DNA of 22,597 nucleotides from Solobacterium sp. (GCA_017543025.1 JAFYGX010000108.1:1-22597), one strand, 5' to 3'; numbered from the stretch's first letter, positions 1 to 8,201 are shown. Program-made: numbers and translations. Notes: generated from the sequence alone by a model not told the origin.

Positions 1-168
1 CGACGAGTTTCAAACTGGAACAGTTCCGTGCCAGCACAATTCATATCTGAGGCTTCTGCCGATATGAAAAAACGCATGATACAAGATTACCTGTTTTCAT
101 GCGCCAAAATTAATAGACCTACTTTTGGGGATTATCGTAGGATCATTTATGCATCCACCGCATTATAA
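1..168 (+). CDS. Possible C-terminal fragment of a gene entering from the left
   Basis: Frame 1 is open from the first base to a TAA at 166-168, giving 55 codons with no start visible inside the window. The fragment ends in ...YRRIIYASTAL and is mixed basic and aromatic, with no domain I recognise. Its stop lies about 20 bases before the start of the next plus-strand gene, which would suit an operon. A 55-codon open stretch can arise by chance and a TATAAT-like hexamer overlaps its stop, so this is only a possibility. A 7-bp inverted repeat (CGCATGA at 72-78, TCATGCG at 97-103) lies inside it. Confidence 0.3.
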   Translation, partial: RRVSNWNSSVPAQFISEASADMKKRMIQDYLFSCAKINRPTFGDYRRIIYASTAL

Positions 169-188
169 TAGGGTATGAGGAGATTTTT
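164..188 (+). promoter_or_regulatory. Candidate -10 box and ribosome site for the gene at 189
   Basis: A TATAAT hexamer lies at 164-169 and a GAGGAG ribosome site at 176-181, seven bases before the ATG at 189. No convincing -35 is seen 16-18 bases upstream, so the promoter is uncertain. The ribosome site fixes the start of the downstream gene. Confidence 0.4.
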
Positions 189-842
189 ATGTTTGATCCA
201 TCATTCACTATCGCAGATATTCTGAGCCTGATTCTTACGATCGCAGCAACCTATATCGCAGTCATGGAATACCGCCGATCCTCACGGGAAACGAAAGAAG
301 AGGAAGAACGGAAGAAAGGGATCCACAGCATTCTGAACAAACTCAGTTCAATCGACTCGTTATATGATGATTTCGAATCATTCAGCAATGGGGTATCCAC
401 GGTCTATCCACATGTCAGAAAGATGTCACCGGATAATCCTTCATCCTGGTCGAACGGGCAGCTTCAGCTGGCAGGTATGTTGCTGGGCAGATTTCACAGC
501 AACATTGAAAAAGCACTTCAGAATACAGAAACCAATAAAAACGGCGCATTGAAAGAACTATATGAAATTCTTCTGCAGTATGAAGACCGTTTCTCCATGT
601 CATATGGTTATAACAGGTACATTGAGGTGCTGGGCGGTTTTTTTCTGGCAAAAGATAATCTTGCTGACCTGAACAAGCGCCTTGATGCGTTCATCAAAAA
701 AATTACCTCCGGCGAAGTCATCGGTCCCGCAGATATGGTAGATATGCTTTCAGAATGCTATAAAACAACTAATGAATATCTGATCAGCCTTCAGAAAACC
801 GCATTCGCCGTGAATGAGCTGAAACTCAAATACCCCAAGTGA
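189..842 (+). CDS. Membrane-anchored protein of unknown function (217 aa)
   Basis: The ATG at 189 has a GAGGAG site seven bases upstream. Residues about 8-27 (IADILSLILTIAATYIAVME) form one hydrophobic segment, followed by a very charged stretch (RRSSRETKEEEERKK) that would sit at the cytoplasmic face. The remaining ~180 residues look soluble and mainly helical, with no catalytic motif I can point to. This matches the general layout of a single-pass protein with a helical cytoplasmic domain. It is not linked by spacing to the thioredoxin-like gene 430 bases downstream. I do not recognise the family and assign no function. Confidence 0.75.
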   Translation: MFDPSFTIADILSLILTIAATYIAVMEYRRSSRETKEEEERKKGIHSILNKLSSIDSLYDDFESFSNGVSTVYPHVRKMSPDNPSSWSNGQLQLAGMLLGRFHSNIEKALQNTETNKNGALKELYEILLQYEDRFSMSYGYNRYIEVLGGFFLAKDNLADLNKRLDAFIKKITSGEVIGPADMVDMLSECYKTTNEYLISLQKTAFAVNELKLKYPK

Positions 843-1166
843 ACTATCCAAAACGGAAACACTCGAGTTTTCCGCCCTGCGTTTCCAAAAATAAGATCCG
901 GATTCAGGTTCTTCGCTTCCATACTTTTCAAGCTCTGAATATACGTTCCGGAATATTCCCCAGCGACTCTTTGCCAGCGACTCTTTGAAGGTTTAAAAAA
1001 AGTGTGATTCATCTGTCATTTCTGCAGGGCATATGCTTCACTCTTTTTAAATGCGCTCGTATAGAAGACGCTTCACTTCACACGCAGAAATGCAGTTCAG
1101 CACCTGATGGACCCCGACGATGTAAAGGCGATAAACATCCTGATCTGACATGCAGCACAGGAAGAA
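843..1166. other. Intergenic region without a supported gene
   Basis: No convincing coding sequence is visible between the end of the first plus-strand gene and the next promoter. It holds an imperfect inverted repeat just after the upstream stop (CGGAAAC ... GTTTTCCG, about 855-875), which could end transcription weakly but has no T-run, and a 14-bp tandem duplication listed separately. Confidence 0.5.
960..987. repeat. 14-bp perfect tandem duplication
   Basis: CCAGCGACTCTTTG occurs twice back to back, at 960-973 and 974-987, with no mismatch and no spacer. It is non-coding and looks like a simple slippage or duplication event. Confidence 0.85.
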
Positions 1167-1195
1167 TTGTTCAATCGCGGTGAATCACATAAAAT
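1167..1195 (+). promoter_or_regulatory. Candidate sigma-A promoter for the thioredoxin-like gene
   Basis: TTGTTC at 1167-1172 and TAAAAT at 1190-1195 are separated by 17 bases, matching the housekeeping layout with two mismatches to TTGACA and one to TATAAT. Initiation would fall near 1202. This argues against using the in-frame TTG at 1167 as a translation start and favours the ATG at 1272. Confidence 0.5.
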
Positions 1196-1271
1196 TGATA
1201 TTACAGCGAAGATGCCCGTCATACAGGAACAGCTTTCAGATCTCAGAAATCAGCAAAGGAGGATTTATTTC

Positions 1272-2537
1272 ATGGCAGAAGAGAAAACAGTGTTCAGATT
1301 CGAAAAAAGCGGTGTGATTCTGGAACTCCCGGAGTCACCGGATTCAATCCTCGGTGAGCTCGCTTCATTATTTGATTTCGGCGAGCTGGATACCGGTTCG
1401 GAAACCGCTATGGCAATGATGATGTATTTTCCCAGAACAAAATCGGAGATGGCCGAAATCAGCAATATGGTTCCGCCAGGAGAAACGCCCGATGAGGAAG
1501 CACAGAAAAAAGCGCTCGAACTTCTGTCATCCGGTGTCACGCTGTTCAATGTGCTCGGGTTCGGCAAAACAAAAACGCTGGAATCTGCGATGAAACTGAT
1601 CAACCCGGATGGAAAGAACCGCTTTCCGGAACCGGTCCGCATCGGTTCCATTGAAGACTATGAGTATTATCTGATTACCCCTGATCTGAACCGGGAAGAC
1701 AGCCGGAAAAAGATCGATGCCTTCCCGCCGGAAATGAAGGAAGAATATTTTCGTCTGATCGATTCGCTGCGGAACAATCCGCAATGGTTTATCCTGAAAC
1801 CGCAGAGCATTGAAGGAAGCTGCACTCCTCCGGGCACTGCAGTCTCGTTTGAGGTGGAAACCCTTGATGGGGAGAAGCTCACTTCCGGAGAACTGTTTGA
1901 AAAAGCAGATATCACGATAATTGATATCTGGAATACGTGGTGTCATTTCTGCATCGAAGAGTTTCCGGAGCTCGATGCGATTCATAAGACTTACAGAGAC
2001 CGCGGCGTACAGGTCGTCACTGTATGCAATGACGCCGACAATGCAGAGCTGAAGGCCAAGGCAAAGGAGCTTACCAGCCCATATTCCTTCCTGACGTTCG
2101 CAAAATCCGAGTCCTTTGAACGCACGTTTATCTTTCAGGGTACACCGACTGCCTACTTCGCAGACAGAAACGGAACCATTATGGGTCTGCCGGTAATCGG
2201 GAAGCGGCCGGATGTGCTGAAGCAGAAGCTGGATGCCCTGCTTGAAGGTACACCTGTACCAGCTGCGGAAAAGCCACAGAACATGCAGGTTTATACCGTA
2301 CAGGTGAATGATCAGAACGGAACACCTGTGCCGGGCGTCAGTGTCGGTTTCTGCAGTGACATGCAATGCAATGCCGTAACAACCGATGAAAACGGAACAG
2401 CCGTGTTCAGAGGTGAAGAATTCGCCTGGCATGTACAGCTTCTGAAACTCCCCGCAGACTGCACAGATCGTTCTGATAAAGACATCTGCATGCAGAAAAA
2501 CGGAGGAACCGTGGTGCTGACGCTGCATCGAATCTGA
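1272..2537 (+). CDS. TlpA-like thioredoxin-fold protein with C-terminal beta-sandwich domain
   Basis: The start at ATG 1272 is set by AAAGGAGG at 1255-1262; the product is 421 aa. Residues 1 to ~180 are a charged region I do not recognise. Residues ~185-330 are a TlpA/redoxin-type domain: IIDIWNTWCHFC with C224-x-x-C227, the following EEFPELD helix, VVTVCND strand, and a GTPTAYFADRNG segment carrying the expected cis-proline. Residues ~338-421 resemble a carboxypeptidase-regulatory/Ig-like beta-sandwich (NDQNGTPVPGVSVGF, TTDENGTAVF) with four cysteines. TlpA relatives are usually exported thiol oxidoreductases, but no signal peptide or transmembrane segment is visible here, so the location is unclear. 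The domain call is firm; the substrate is unknown. The gene is monocistronic and ends at a strong terminator. Confidence 0.85.
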   Translation: MAEEKTVFRFEKSGVILELPESPDSILGELASLFDFGELDTGSETAMAMMMYFPRTKSEMAEISNMVPPGETPDEEAQKKALELLSSGVTLFNVLGFGKTKTLESAMKLINPDGKNRFPEPVRIGSIEDYEYYLITPDLNREDSRKKIDAFPPEMKEEYFRLIDSLRNNPQWFILKPQSIEGSCTPPGTAVSFEVETLDGEKLTSGELFEKADITIIDIWNTWCHFCIEEFPELDAIHKTYRDRGVQVVTVCNDADNAELKAKAKELTSPYSFLTFAKSESFERTFIFQGTPTAYFADRNGTIMGLPVIGKRPDVLKQKLDALLEGTPVPAAEKPQNMQVYTVQVNDQNGTPVPGVSVGFCSDMQCNAVTTDENGTAVFRGEEFAWHVQLLKLPADCTDRSDKDICMQKNGGTVVLTLHRI

Positions 2538-2543
2538 AAACGG

Positions 2544-2583
2544 AACACGTCCCGGTTGATAAAACCCGGAACGTGTTTTTTTA
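2544..2583 (+). terminator. Rho-independent terminator after the thioredoxin-like gene
   Basis: Arms at 2544-2555 (AACACGTCCCGG) and 2566-2577 (CCGGAACGTGTT) pair over 12 positions with one mismatch around a 10-base loop, followed by a T-run to 2582. It lies seven bases past the stop. The opposite strand has a short A/T flank, so weak function for the convergent operon ending at 2732 is possible. Confidence 0.9.
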
Positions 2584-2731
2584 TTTCAGCTATTCGTTTC
2601 TCTGATTGTTTCCGCAACGGACTCCCGCATTCCCTGAGACTTTCTGCCTCTGCAGCTTTTTACGGAAACGTGCTTCAGCCTTCGGGTTCATCTGTTTTTC
2701 AGAGGCATCATAAGCTCTGTCTGCGATACCT

Positions 2732-3340
2732 TCAGATTTTGCGGAGACAGAAGTCGCAGCGCTCTGCCCCCTTGCCGAGCGTTCCGCTTCGCTCAAAGAC
2801 GAAACCTGGAAGATGACCGTAAATCCGTTCGTCATTATCACAGAAGATTTCAGTCAGCTCCGGGCAGCCCAGCTCCGAAAAATACCTGCAGTACGGACAC
2901 GCGGTGATATCCATCCGGTATTCACCCGCTTTCTTCGGATAAAACACATTCACAAACCCGTTTCCTGCACCGAACACCCTCTTTGTGATCGGATCCCACG
3001 CTTTGAGAAACAGACTCCGCATGCCCGGCAGCTTCATCAGTTTCTGCAGCTTCTGTTCGATCGGTCTGCAGGTCTGAACAGCAGCGTCCCTGATGATCTG
3101 ACAGGCCTCCGTCTGTCCAACCGCATCTTTCAGCGTCAGATAAATGGCCGCGGAGGGGAAGATTCTGCTGTCTGTATGCATATGCACGCCCCTGCTCAGT
3201 GAGCTGTAACGCATCAGATATGCATCCAGCTTCTCCGTTGCCTTCTGCCACAGGGCGTCGCTCTGCGCCTTCGGCATATGCCTGTCCATTTCCGCTCTGA
3301 TCGCAGTCTTCTTTTTCATGATTCTGCTTCCTGCTGTCAT
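2732..3340 (-). CDS. L-2-amino-thiazoline-4-carboxylic acid hydrolase family protein (first copy)
   Basis: The start at 3340 (202 aa) is chosen because GGAGGGGG precedes it and the ATG overlaps the stop of the upstream gene as ATGA. The protein shows the general plan of the ATC-hydrolase family: an N-terminal helical region, a middle ADP-like run ending in YRMDITACPYCRYFSELGCPEL, and the closing motif FERSGTLGKGAERCDF. The named family activity converts ATC toward cysteine, but most Bacillota members are uncharacterised. The cysteines in ACPYC, GCPE, FCDN and CDFC suggest metal or redox chemistry; that is inference. It is the last gene of operon A, behind an HMA-domain protein and a membrane protein. 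A second family member lies at 18240-18872. Confidence 0.7.
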   Translation of the reverse strand: MTAGSRIMKKKTAIRAEMDRHMPKAQSDALWQKATEKLDAYLMRYSSLSRGVHMHTDSRIFPSAAIYLTLKDAVGQTEACQIIRDAAVQTCRPIEQKLQKLMKLPGMRSLFLKAWDPITKRVFGAGNGFVNVFYPKKAGEYRMDITACPYCRYFSELGCPELTEIFCDNDERIYGHLPGFVFERSGTLGKGAERCDFCLRKI

Positions 3341-3834
3341 ATTCCCCCTCCAATCCGACATGCAATTGATGCCATCAGGGCTGCCGCAAACGGAAACAGA
3401 ATGATGCGGGCAAGCTGTTCGTTCCGATTGAACCCGAACTGGTGATAGCCTTCGCAGCCTTCGGTCTCCGGATAGAAGTGCTGAAAGAAATGTGATTTCG
3501 TCAGAAGCAGCCAGTCCAGACAGATGATATCAAACGCCTTCCAGAGATAAAGCATTACAGCGAACCGGATGAAATGCTGAGAAAACGTAAATCCATTCTG
3601 AATTCCGTCATATCCGCCGTAAAGAAACGCAAGTATCATCGCAAGAATACTGACCGCAGCCAGCTTCCAGCCAAGCACATGCGCCCCTTTGAAGCGTTCC
3701 GCATGATCTGTCGCCGCTGCCTGGATATCTGCTGGCGCTGTTGTAAAAAGCCTTCTGTCCTGAATCAGCCCGACCGCGGCGTAAATCAGCAGGCACAGTG
3801 CAAGAATCAGGATCAGAGATAGCAGCAATGTCAT
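3337..3834 (-). CDS. Four-TM integral membrane protein of unknown function
   Basis: Two ATGs lie six bases apart (3840 and 3834). GAGGGG is only two bases from the first but eight from the second, so 3834 is preferred (165 aa). Hydrophobic segments are at the N-terminus (TLLLSLILILALCLLIYAAV), about residues 58-75 (LAAVSILAMILAFLYG), about 90-110 (IRFAVMLYLWKAFDIICLDWLLL) and the C-terminus (RIILFPFAAALMASIACRI). Between the third and fourth is an aromatic and histidine-rich loop (KSHFFQHFYPETEG). It sits between the HMA protein and the ATC-hydrolase-like protein, overlapping the latter by four bases, so the products are probably used together. I do not recognise the family. Confidence 0.8.
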   Translation of the reverse strand: MTLLLSLILILALCLLIYAAVGLIQDRRLFTTAPADIQAAATDHAERFKGAHVLGWKLAAVSILAMILAFLYGGYDGIQNGFTFSQHFIRFAVMLYLWKAFDIICLDWLLLTKSHFFQHFYPETEGCEGYHQFGFNRNEQLARIILFPFAAALMASIACRIGGGI

Positions 3835-3878
3835 AAACATAGCCCCTCACTTTCCGGCCTGTATGCGTTCTGCTTACT

Positions 3879-4133
3879 TCATCTCCAATGAAACAGGCCC
3901 CGTGTTTCATAAGGAACCGATTCAATTCCAAGACAGGTATAACCCGTGGCATCGATGGCAGCCTTCAGGCTGTCATTATCAACCTGTGCATCTGTCAGGA
4001 AAGAAGCTTTTTTCCCGGATACGGATGCAGTAACTTTCGTTGCCCCGGGAACCGCTTTCCGGATCGTATCACAGATATGTGCCTCACACATTCCGCACAT
4101 CATACCGTCTATTTTTACTGTTGTTTTAATCAT
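3879..4133 (-). CDS. Heavy-metal-associated (HMA) domain protein
   Basis: This 84-aa protein is essentially one ferredoxin-like HMA domain: MIKTTVKIDGMMCGMCEAH with the metal-binding pair C13-x-x-C16, then a KVTASVSGKKASFLT strand and an AAIDATGYTCLGIE helix-strand. HMA domains of this size act as metallochaperones for copper or related soft metals; which metal is carried here is not visible. The ATG at 4133 is preferred over a TTG at 4163. The ribosome site (GGAAAAGAG) is modest. It is the first gene of operon A and lies directly behind a strong promoter with a palindromic operator, suggesting regulated expression, perhaps by metal. Confidence 0.88.
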   Translation of the reverse strand: MIKTTVKIDGMMCGMCEAHICDTIRKAVPGATKVTASVSGKKASFLTDAQVDNDSLKAAIDATGYTCLGIESVPYETRGLFHWR

Positions 4134-4155
4134 GGACACATTCTCTTTTCCGATA

Positions 4156-4209
4156 GTTAGCAATTACTAACTTCTTAGTTAATTATACCCTCCTGCAGCG
4201 GAAAATCAA
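4156..4209 (-). promoter_or_regulatory. Promoter and palindromic operator of operon A
   Basis: On the minus strand TTGATT (4209-4204) and TATAAT (4187-4182) are 16 bases apart. Ten bases past the -10 lies GTTAGTAATTGCTAAC (4171-4156), a GTTAG-N6-CTAAC inverted repeat whose six-base centre is almost palindromic as well, placed over the expected start of the transcript. An extra TAACTAAG half-site sits between them. The TTAG-N6-CTAA pattern is reminiscent of DtxR/IdeR-type boxes, but other repressor families are possible. Operon B has the same arrangement at 20133-20186. Confidence 0.75.
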
Positions 4210-4255
4210 TCAGAAACACAGAGCTGATTTACAGGAGGACCTCCAAAAGAGAACG

Positions 4256-4280
4256 AAAAAAGGAGAAGTCCGGCTTCTCC
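4256..4280 (-). terminator. Rho-independent terminator of the kinase/solute-binding operon
   Basis: On the minus strand GGAGAAG (4280-4274) pairs perfectly with CTTCTCC (4268-4262) around a CCGGA loop and is followed by six T (4261-4256). It separates the kinase/solute-binding pair from the promoter of operon A. Confidence 0.9.
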
Positions 4281-4380
4281 TCTTAAGAATCATACAAACA
4301 AGAATCTTACAAATGAAGAATCTCATAACCTCTGGAGCACTGTCATTCCATCCGTTTCAGTATCCGCTCAGACAGCCGGA

Positions 4381-5670
4381 TTACTCAAAGCTTCCGTACT
4401 TTGCGACAGCTTCATCCACTGTGAGTTCGCCTTTTCCGACCGCAAACGATGCCAGACGAACCTGAACCGTGAGCGGATCTGTAATGCCGAGCACTTCCGG
4501 CGAAATAATACGGTCTGCGGGCACCTTTCCGAACGGCGCATAGACCGAATCAAGCGACAGGTCTGAAGTCGGTGATAACAGCCGCTTCACAGAAGCCATC
4601 TCATTCAGTTCCTCAATGGAAATCAGAAACCGCATGAATTCGTTCGTCATATCCAGATCATCACAGTTCTTGTTTACAGAAAACTGCACGGAAGGACTGT
4701 CGATAAAATATCCGCCCTCTTCGGTCAGAGGAATCGGGACAAATGTGTAATTGAACGGTGAGCCTGAAAATGCCTCAGACTGGCTCTCCCGTTTCTTTGT
4801 TCCGGATACGGTATCCGCTGTACAGATCATCATCGGCACATCGCCTTCAAAAAAGCGAAGGATCACCTGGGTATAATTGTCTTCAATCTTGTCGCATTCC
4901 GTCAGATCAATACAGCCGTTCTGAATCAGCTGTTCCACCGTATTCAATGCCGGACGCAAATATTCTCCCGCAGACGGATCCAGTTTATTGGCAAGCGAAA
5001 GTGCTTCCGGATTCTTCGCAAGCGTGGTGGTAAACAGCGGATAGGCAATCGTATTCATGAAACAGCTGGATGATTTGAGGCTGTAGCCCATCATCGGGCT
5101 GACATACCCCTTCTGCCGGAAGGCATCGCACACATCCATCAGCTCCGTCCATGTGGTCGGAATACTGAGACCTTCTTTTTCAAACAGATCGTTATTCACA
5201 AGCATGCCATAGGTTCTTGAGAATATCGGAACCAGCAGAACGCGTCCTTCCGCATCATGGTTGATCAGACCGGAACGGATACATCCCAGGTTCTGCTTCA
5301 GGGCAGAATCCGAAAGATCCTCCATCTGCGCAAATACCGGTTCGTACTTTTCGTTTCCGATCATCCATGCATAGGAGAAGAAAATATTCGGCTTATCATT
5401 TCCTTCCAGCACGGTTGCCAGCATATTGTTATAGTCATCAAGCTTGACATATTTCAGCTGCACATTCGGATAGAATTTGTTGAATCGGTCAAACGCTGCT
5501 TCCAGCGCTTCGAAGTTGTCATAGCTTCCGGCTACGGTAATTCTGCAGTCTGCCTCTGTATCGAGCGCAGGCTTGAATCCGGCCGCAGCTTCTTCCTGCG
5601 GTTTGCCGGAGCAGGCACTCAGCGATACAAACATACCGATGAGTAAAATGGTGCAGAGCAGTTTCCTCAT
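4381..5670 (-). CDS. Family 1-like extracellular solute-binding lipoprotein
   Basis: The 429-aa product opens with a lipoprotein signal, hydrophobic core LLCTILLIGMFVSL and lipobox LSAC with C20 as the lipidation site. The mature part follows the carbohydrate-type periplasmic-binding fold: early strand RITVAGSY, FDRFNKFYPNVQLKYVKLDD, and the hinge region VPIFSRTYGMLVNNDLFEKEGLSIPTTW split by normal spacing. Length is typical. Such proteins normally feed an ABC importer, but no permease or ATPase gene is present in this window. Instead its ATG overlaps the stop of a hybrid histidine kinase (ATGA), with GGGAG about nine bases upstream. The likely role is ligand capture for that kinase or a remote transporter; the ligand, probably a sugar or oligosaccharide, is inferred from the family only. 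Confidence 0.88.
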   Translation of the reverse strand: MRKLLCTILLIGMFVSLSACSGKPQEEAAAGFKPALDTEADCRITVAGSYDNFEALEAAFDRFNKFYPNVQLKYVKLDDYNNMLATVLEGNDKPNIFFSYAWMIGNEKYEPVFAQMEDLSDSALKQNLGCIRSGLINHDAEGRVLLVPIFSRTYGMLVNNDLFEKEGLSIPTTWTELMDVCDAFRQKGYVSPMMGYSLKSSSCFMNTIAYPLFTTTLAKNPEALSLANKLDPSAGEYLRPALNTVEQLIQNGCIDLTECDKIEDNYTQVILRFFEGDVPMMICTADTVSGTKKRESQSEAFSGSPFNYTFVPIPLTEEGGYFIDSPSVQFSVNKNCDDLDMTNEFMRFLISIEELNEMASVKRLLSPTSDLSLDSVYAPFGKVPADRIISPEVLGITDPLTVQVRLASFAVGKGELTVDEAVAKYGSFE

Positions 5671-8201
5671 GATTTTTTCTCCCTGATTCTGCGAATCTCT
5701 TTGATCACAAGTTTAATATCGATCGGTTTTGCGATATGCCCGTTCATACCGGCATTCAGACACTCCGTGACATTTTCTGAGAATGCATCCGCCGTCATGG
5801 CGATGATCGGAATGGAAGATGCCCATGGATCATCCAGTTTACGGATCATTCTTGTCGCATCAAGGCCATTCATTTCCGGCATATGTATATCCATAAAGAC
5901 AAGGTCATATGCGCCTTCTTCCGCTTCCTTTATTTTATCCACACAGATGCGTCCGTTTTCGGCACGTTCTGTCCGGATCCCGAACATATCGAGCATTGCG
6001 GAAATAATCTCCCAGTTGACGTCATTGTCTTCCGCAATCAGAATGTTCATTCCCTGCAGATCGGAATAGTCATTCTCCGGCTCAGCAGATTTTGTTTCGT
6101 TTCCGAGCATTCTGTTGATTTTATCATACAGCCTGGAACGGAAGAGCGGCTTACTGACAAACTCATTTACACCGGCTTCCTTCGCCTGATCCTCGATATC
6201 TGACCAGTCATAAGCGGAAGTCATCAGAATCGGAATCGCGTCTCCTGCTTCACGGCGGATCATACCGGCTGTTTTGATTCCGTCCGGATCGGGCATCTTC
6301 CAGTCCAGAATCACAAGATTGTAATCCTTCCCTGACTCATGCCTCTGCCGGATCATTTCAAGCGCTTCTTTTCCGCTTCCAGCCTTATCTGCTGTTACGC
6401 CCAGCGACTCCAGAGTGGCTGCTGCCGTTTCCAGAAGAATCTCATCGTCATCAATGACCAGAACATCCATCGGATCAAGCACCATATCATCTCTTTGCCG
6501 CTCCGCCGCCGGAAGATCAAGTTTTACGGTAAATGTCGTTCCTTCTCCCTGTCTGCTCCGGCAGTCAATGGTTCCTCCCATCAGATCAACCATCTGCTTT
6601 GTGATTGCCAATCCGAGACCGGTCCCCTGAATGCTGTTGACACGGCTGTCTGTCTGACGGGAAAAGGGCTGATACATGGTTTCCATAAATTCCGGACTCA
6701 TTCCGATGCCGGAATCCGAAACCCGATAAACCAGTCTGACACATCCGGGTTTGCCGGATTCCTCCTCCCACATATCCACACTGACATGTCCGCCGGGCTC
6801 TGTGTATTTGATGGCGTTGGAAAGAAGATTGATATAGATCTGATTCAGCCTCAGCTGATCGGCATAAAAATACTCTGTTGTCATCTGACTGATACGGAAA
6901 TTGAATTCGATATTCTTTTCCTTGACCATCGGCTGTGACAGGTTCACGAGATTCTCCACCGTTTCAACGATGGAGAAGGTCAGCGGGCTGAGGCTCAGTC
7001 TTCCGCTTTCAACTTTGGAAATATCCAGAATATCATTGATCAGCGTGAGCAGATGATTGCTGGCCATCGATATTTTCCGCAGATGTTCGCTCACCGATAC
7101 CGTATCTCCGGGATTCTTTTCCGCGAGTGCTGTGAGGCCGATGATCGCATTCATCGGCGTACGGATATCATGTGACATTGCCGAAAGGAAATCAGTTTTC
7201 GCTTTGTTTGCGGCCGCTGCTTCTCTGGCGGTTGCCTGAAGTTTCTTATTAAACAGAATCATTACAGTCAGATCAAACACAAACAGCAAAAGAAGGCTTA
7301 CGGAGACAAAACCGATCAGAATCCAGTTTTCGTTATTGACGATCAGATCTTTCATCGGCATGAAATTGAGAAATGTCCATCCACCGGCTGCCGCAATCGG
7401 CGTAAATGCAAGGATGCATTCTTCCCCGCGGGAGTTGTTCATGACAACCGAACCGGTCGATGAAGTGATCCGGTCAAACAGCTCCTGTGCAGTTGCAGGA
7501 TCTGCCTTGTTGTAAGATCGATAAAACTCAAAGAAACTGGAGTTCTTGAACGAATGGCCCTTAATGGTATAATCGCCGTCTGCGTCGATCATGGAAAGCT
7601 CGGCATTTCTGAATTCTTCCTGGGGAAAAACCCACTTCTGTTCCAGTTCTGACAGCGGCAGCACCCGCAGTAATATTGCCTCCCGGGGCTTGCCGGTTTC
7701 GGAATCATGAACGGTGGTGGAATTGCAGAAGGCAATCGACTGCTCACCATTGACCGGATTTGTATAAGCGCGGGAAATATTGATGGATTCCCCTATCCTA
7801 TGAATCCAGCTCACATCATCCAGAAGACCCGTCCGGGCATAAGAGACAGAATAATCATCAGAATCATCCCGTTTCGCTCTCGTAGATAAACCGGACAGTG
7901 TATCAGGAAACACAATATGCGCGGCGGCATTCCGCAAAACATGCGAAATCCGGATAAAAGAAATCGCATCTTCAATGGACATGTCCTTACTGCTGATATA
8001 GCGTGCCCAGACATCACAGATGCGCTGTTCGCCTTCGAGATAATTCTCGGTGACATGTTCCATGGTAATGGTCGTATTTTCAAAATGCTCTATATGCCTT
8101 TGTGTCGCATTCCTGTTCGTATACTGGGAATACAGAACCACGAAGGTCAGCAGTGCGATCATAATGAGTACATTAACTATAATGATCCATGTTTTTTTCA
8201 T
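5667..8201 (-). CDS. Hybrid sensor histidine kinase with two receiver domains
   Basis: From the ATG at 8201 the product is 844 aa. Order: TM1 (about residues 4-23), an extracytoplasmic ~270-residue sensor region that could be a double-Cache fold, TM2 (about 290-313, ILIGFVSVSLLLLFVFDL), HisKA with H344 in SHDIRTPMNAIIG, HATPase with N-box LSNAIKYT and G-boxes DSGIGM and GTGLG, then REC1 (phospho-acceptor D633 in VILDWKMPDPDG) and REC2 (D771 in VFMDIHMPEMNG). There is no HPt, HTH or other output domain. GGAGG lies about 14 bases before the chosen start; upstream in-frame ATGs at 8231 and 8285 are possible, but the latter overlaps a -10 box. It is translationally coupled to the solute-binding lipoprotein, its probable sensory partner. 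Confidence 0.92.
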   Translation of the reverse strand: MKKTWIIIVNVLIMIALLTFVVLYSQYTNRNATQRHIEHFENTTITMEHVTENYLEGEQRICDVWARYISSKDMSIEDAISFIRISHVLRNAAAHIVFPDTLSGLSTRAKRDDSDDYSVSYARTGLLDDVSWIHRIGESINISRAYTNPVNGEQSIAFCNSTTVHDSETGKPREAILLRVLPLSELEQKWVFPQEEFRNAELSMIDADGDYTIKGHSFKNSSFFEFYRSYNKADPATAQELFDRITSSTGSVVMNNSRGEECILAFTPIAAAGGWTFLNFMPMKDLIVNNENWILIGFVSVSLLLLFVFDLTVMILFNKKLQATAREAAAANKAKTDFLSAMSHDIRTPMNAIIGLTALAEKNPGDTVSVSEHLRKISMASNHLLTLINDILDISKVESGRLSLSPLTFSIVETVENLVNLSQPMVKEKNIEFNFRISQMTTEYFYADQLRLNQIYINLLSNAIKYTEPGGHVSVDMWEEESGKPGCVRLVYRVSDSGIGMSPEFMETMYQPFSRQTDSRVNSIQGTGLGLAITKQMVDLMGGTIDCRSRQGEGTTFTVKLDLPAAERQRDDMVLDPMDVLVIDDDEILLETAAATLESLGVTADKAGSGKEALEMIRQRHESGKDYNLVILDWKMPDPDGIKTAGMIRREAGDAIPILMTSAYDWSDIEDQAKEAGVNEFVSKPLFRSRLYDKINRMLGNETKSAEPENDYSDLQGMNILIAEDNDVNWEIISAMLDMFGIRTERAENGRICVDKIKEAEEGAYDLVFMDIHMPEMNGLDATRMIRKLDDPWASSIPIIAMTADAFSENVTECLNAGMNGHIAKPIDIKLVIKEIRRIREKKS

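Noticed and set aside
1527..2528. Minus-strand open frame of 333 codons opposite the thioredoxin-like gene
   Set aside because: The plus strand carries clear TlpA motifs, a ribosome site and a terminator; the antisense translation is low-complexity in character with no motif.
2590..2841. Minus-strand 83-codon frame overlapping the end of the first ATC-hydrolase-like gene
   Set aside because: Its composition is somewhat protein-like, but it begins inside the conserved FERSGTLGKG-CDF motif of the real gene and has no ribosome site.
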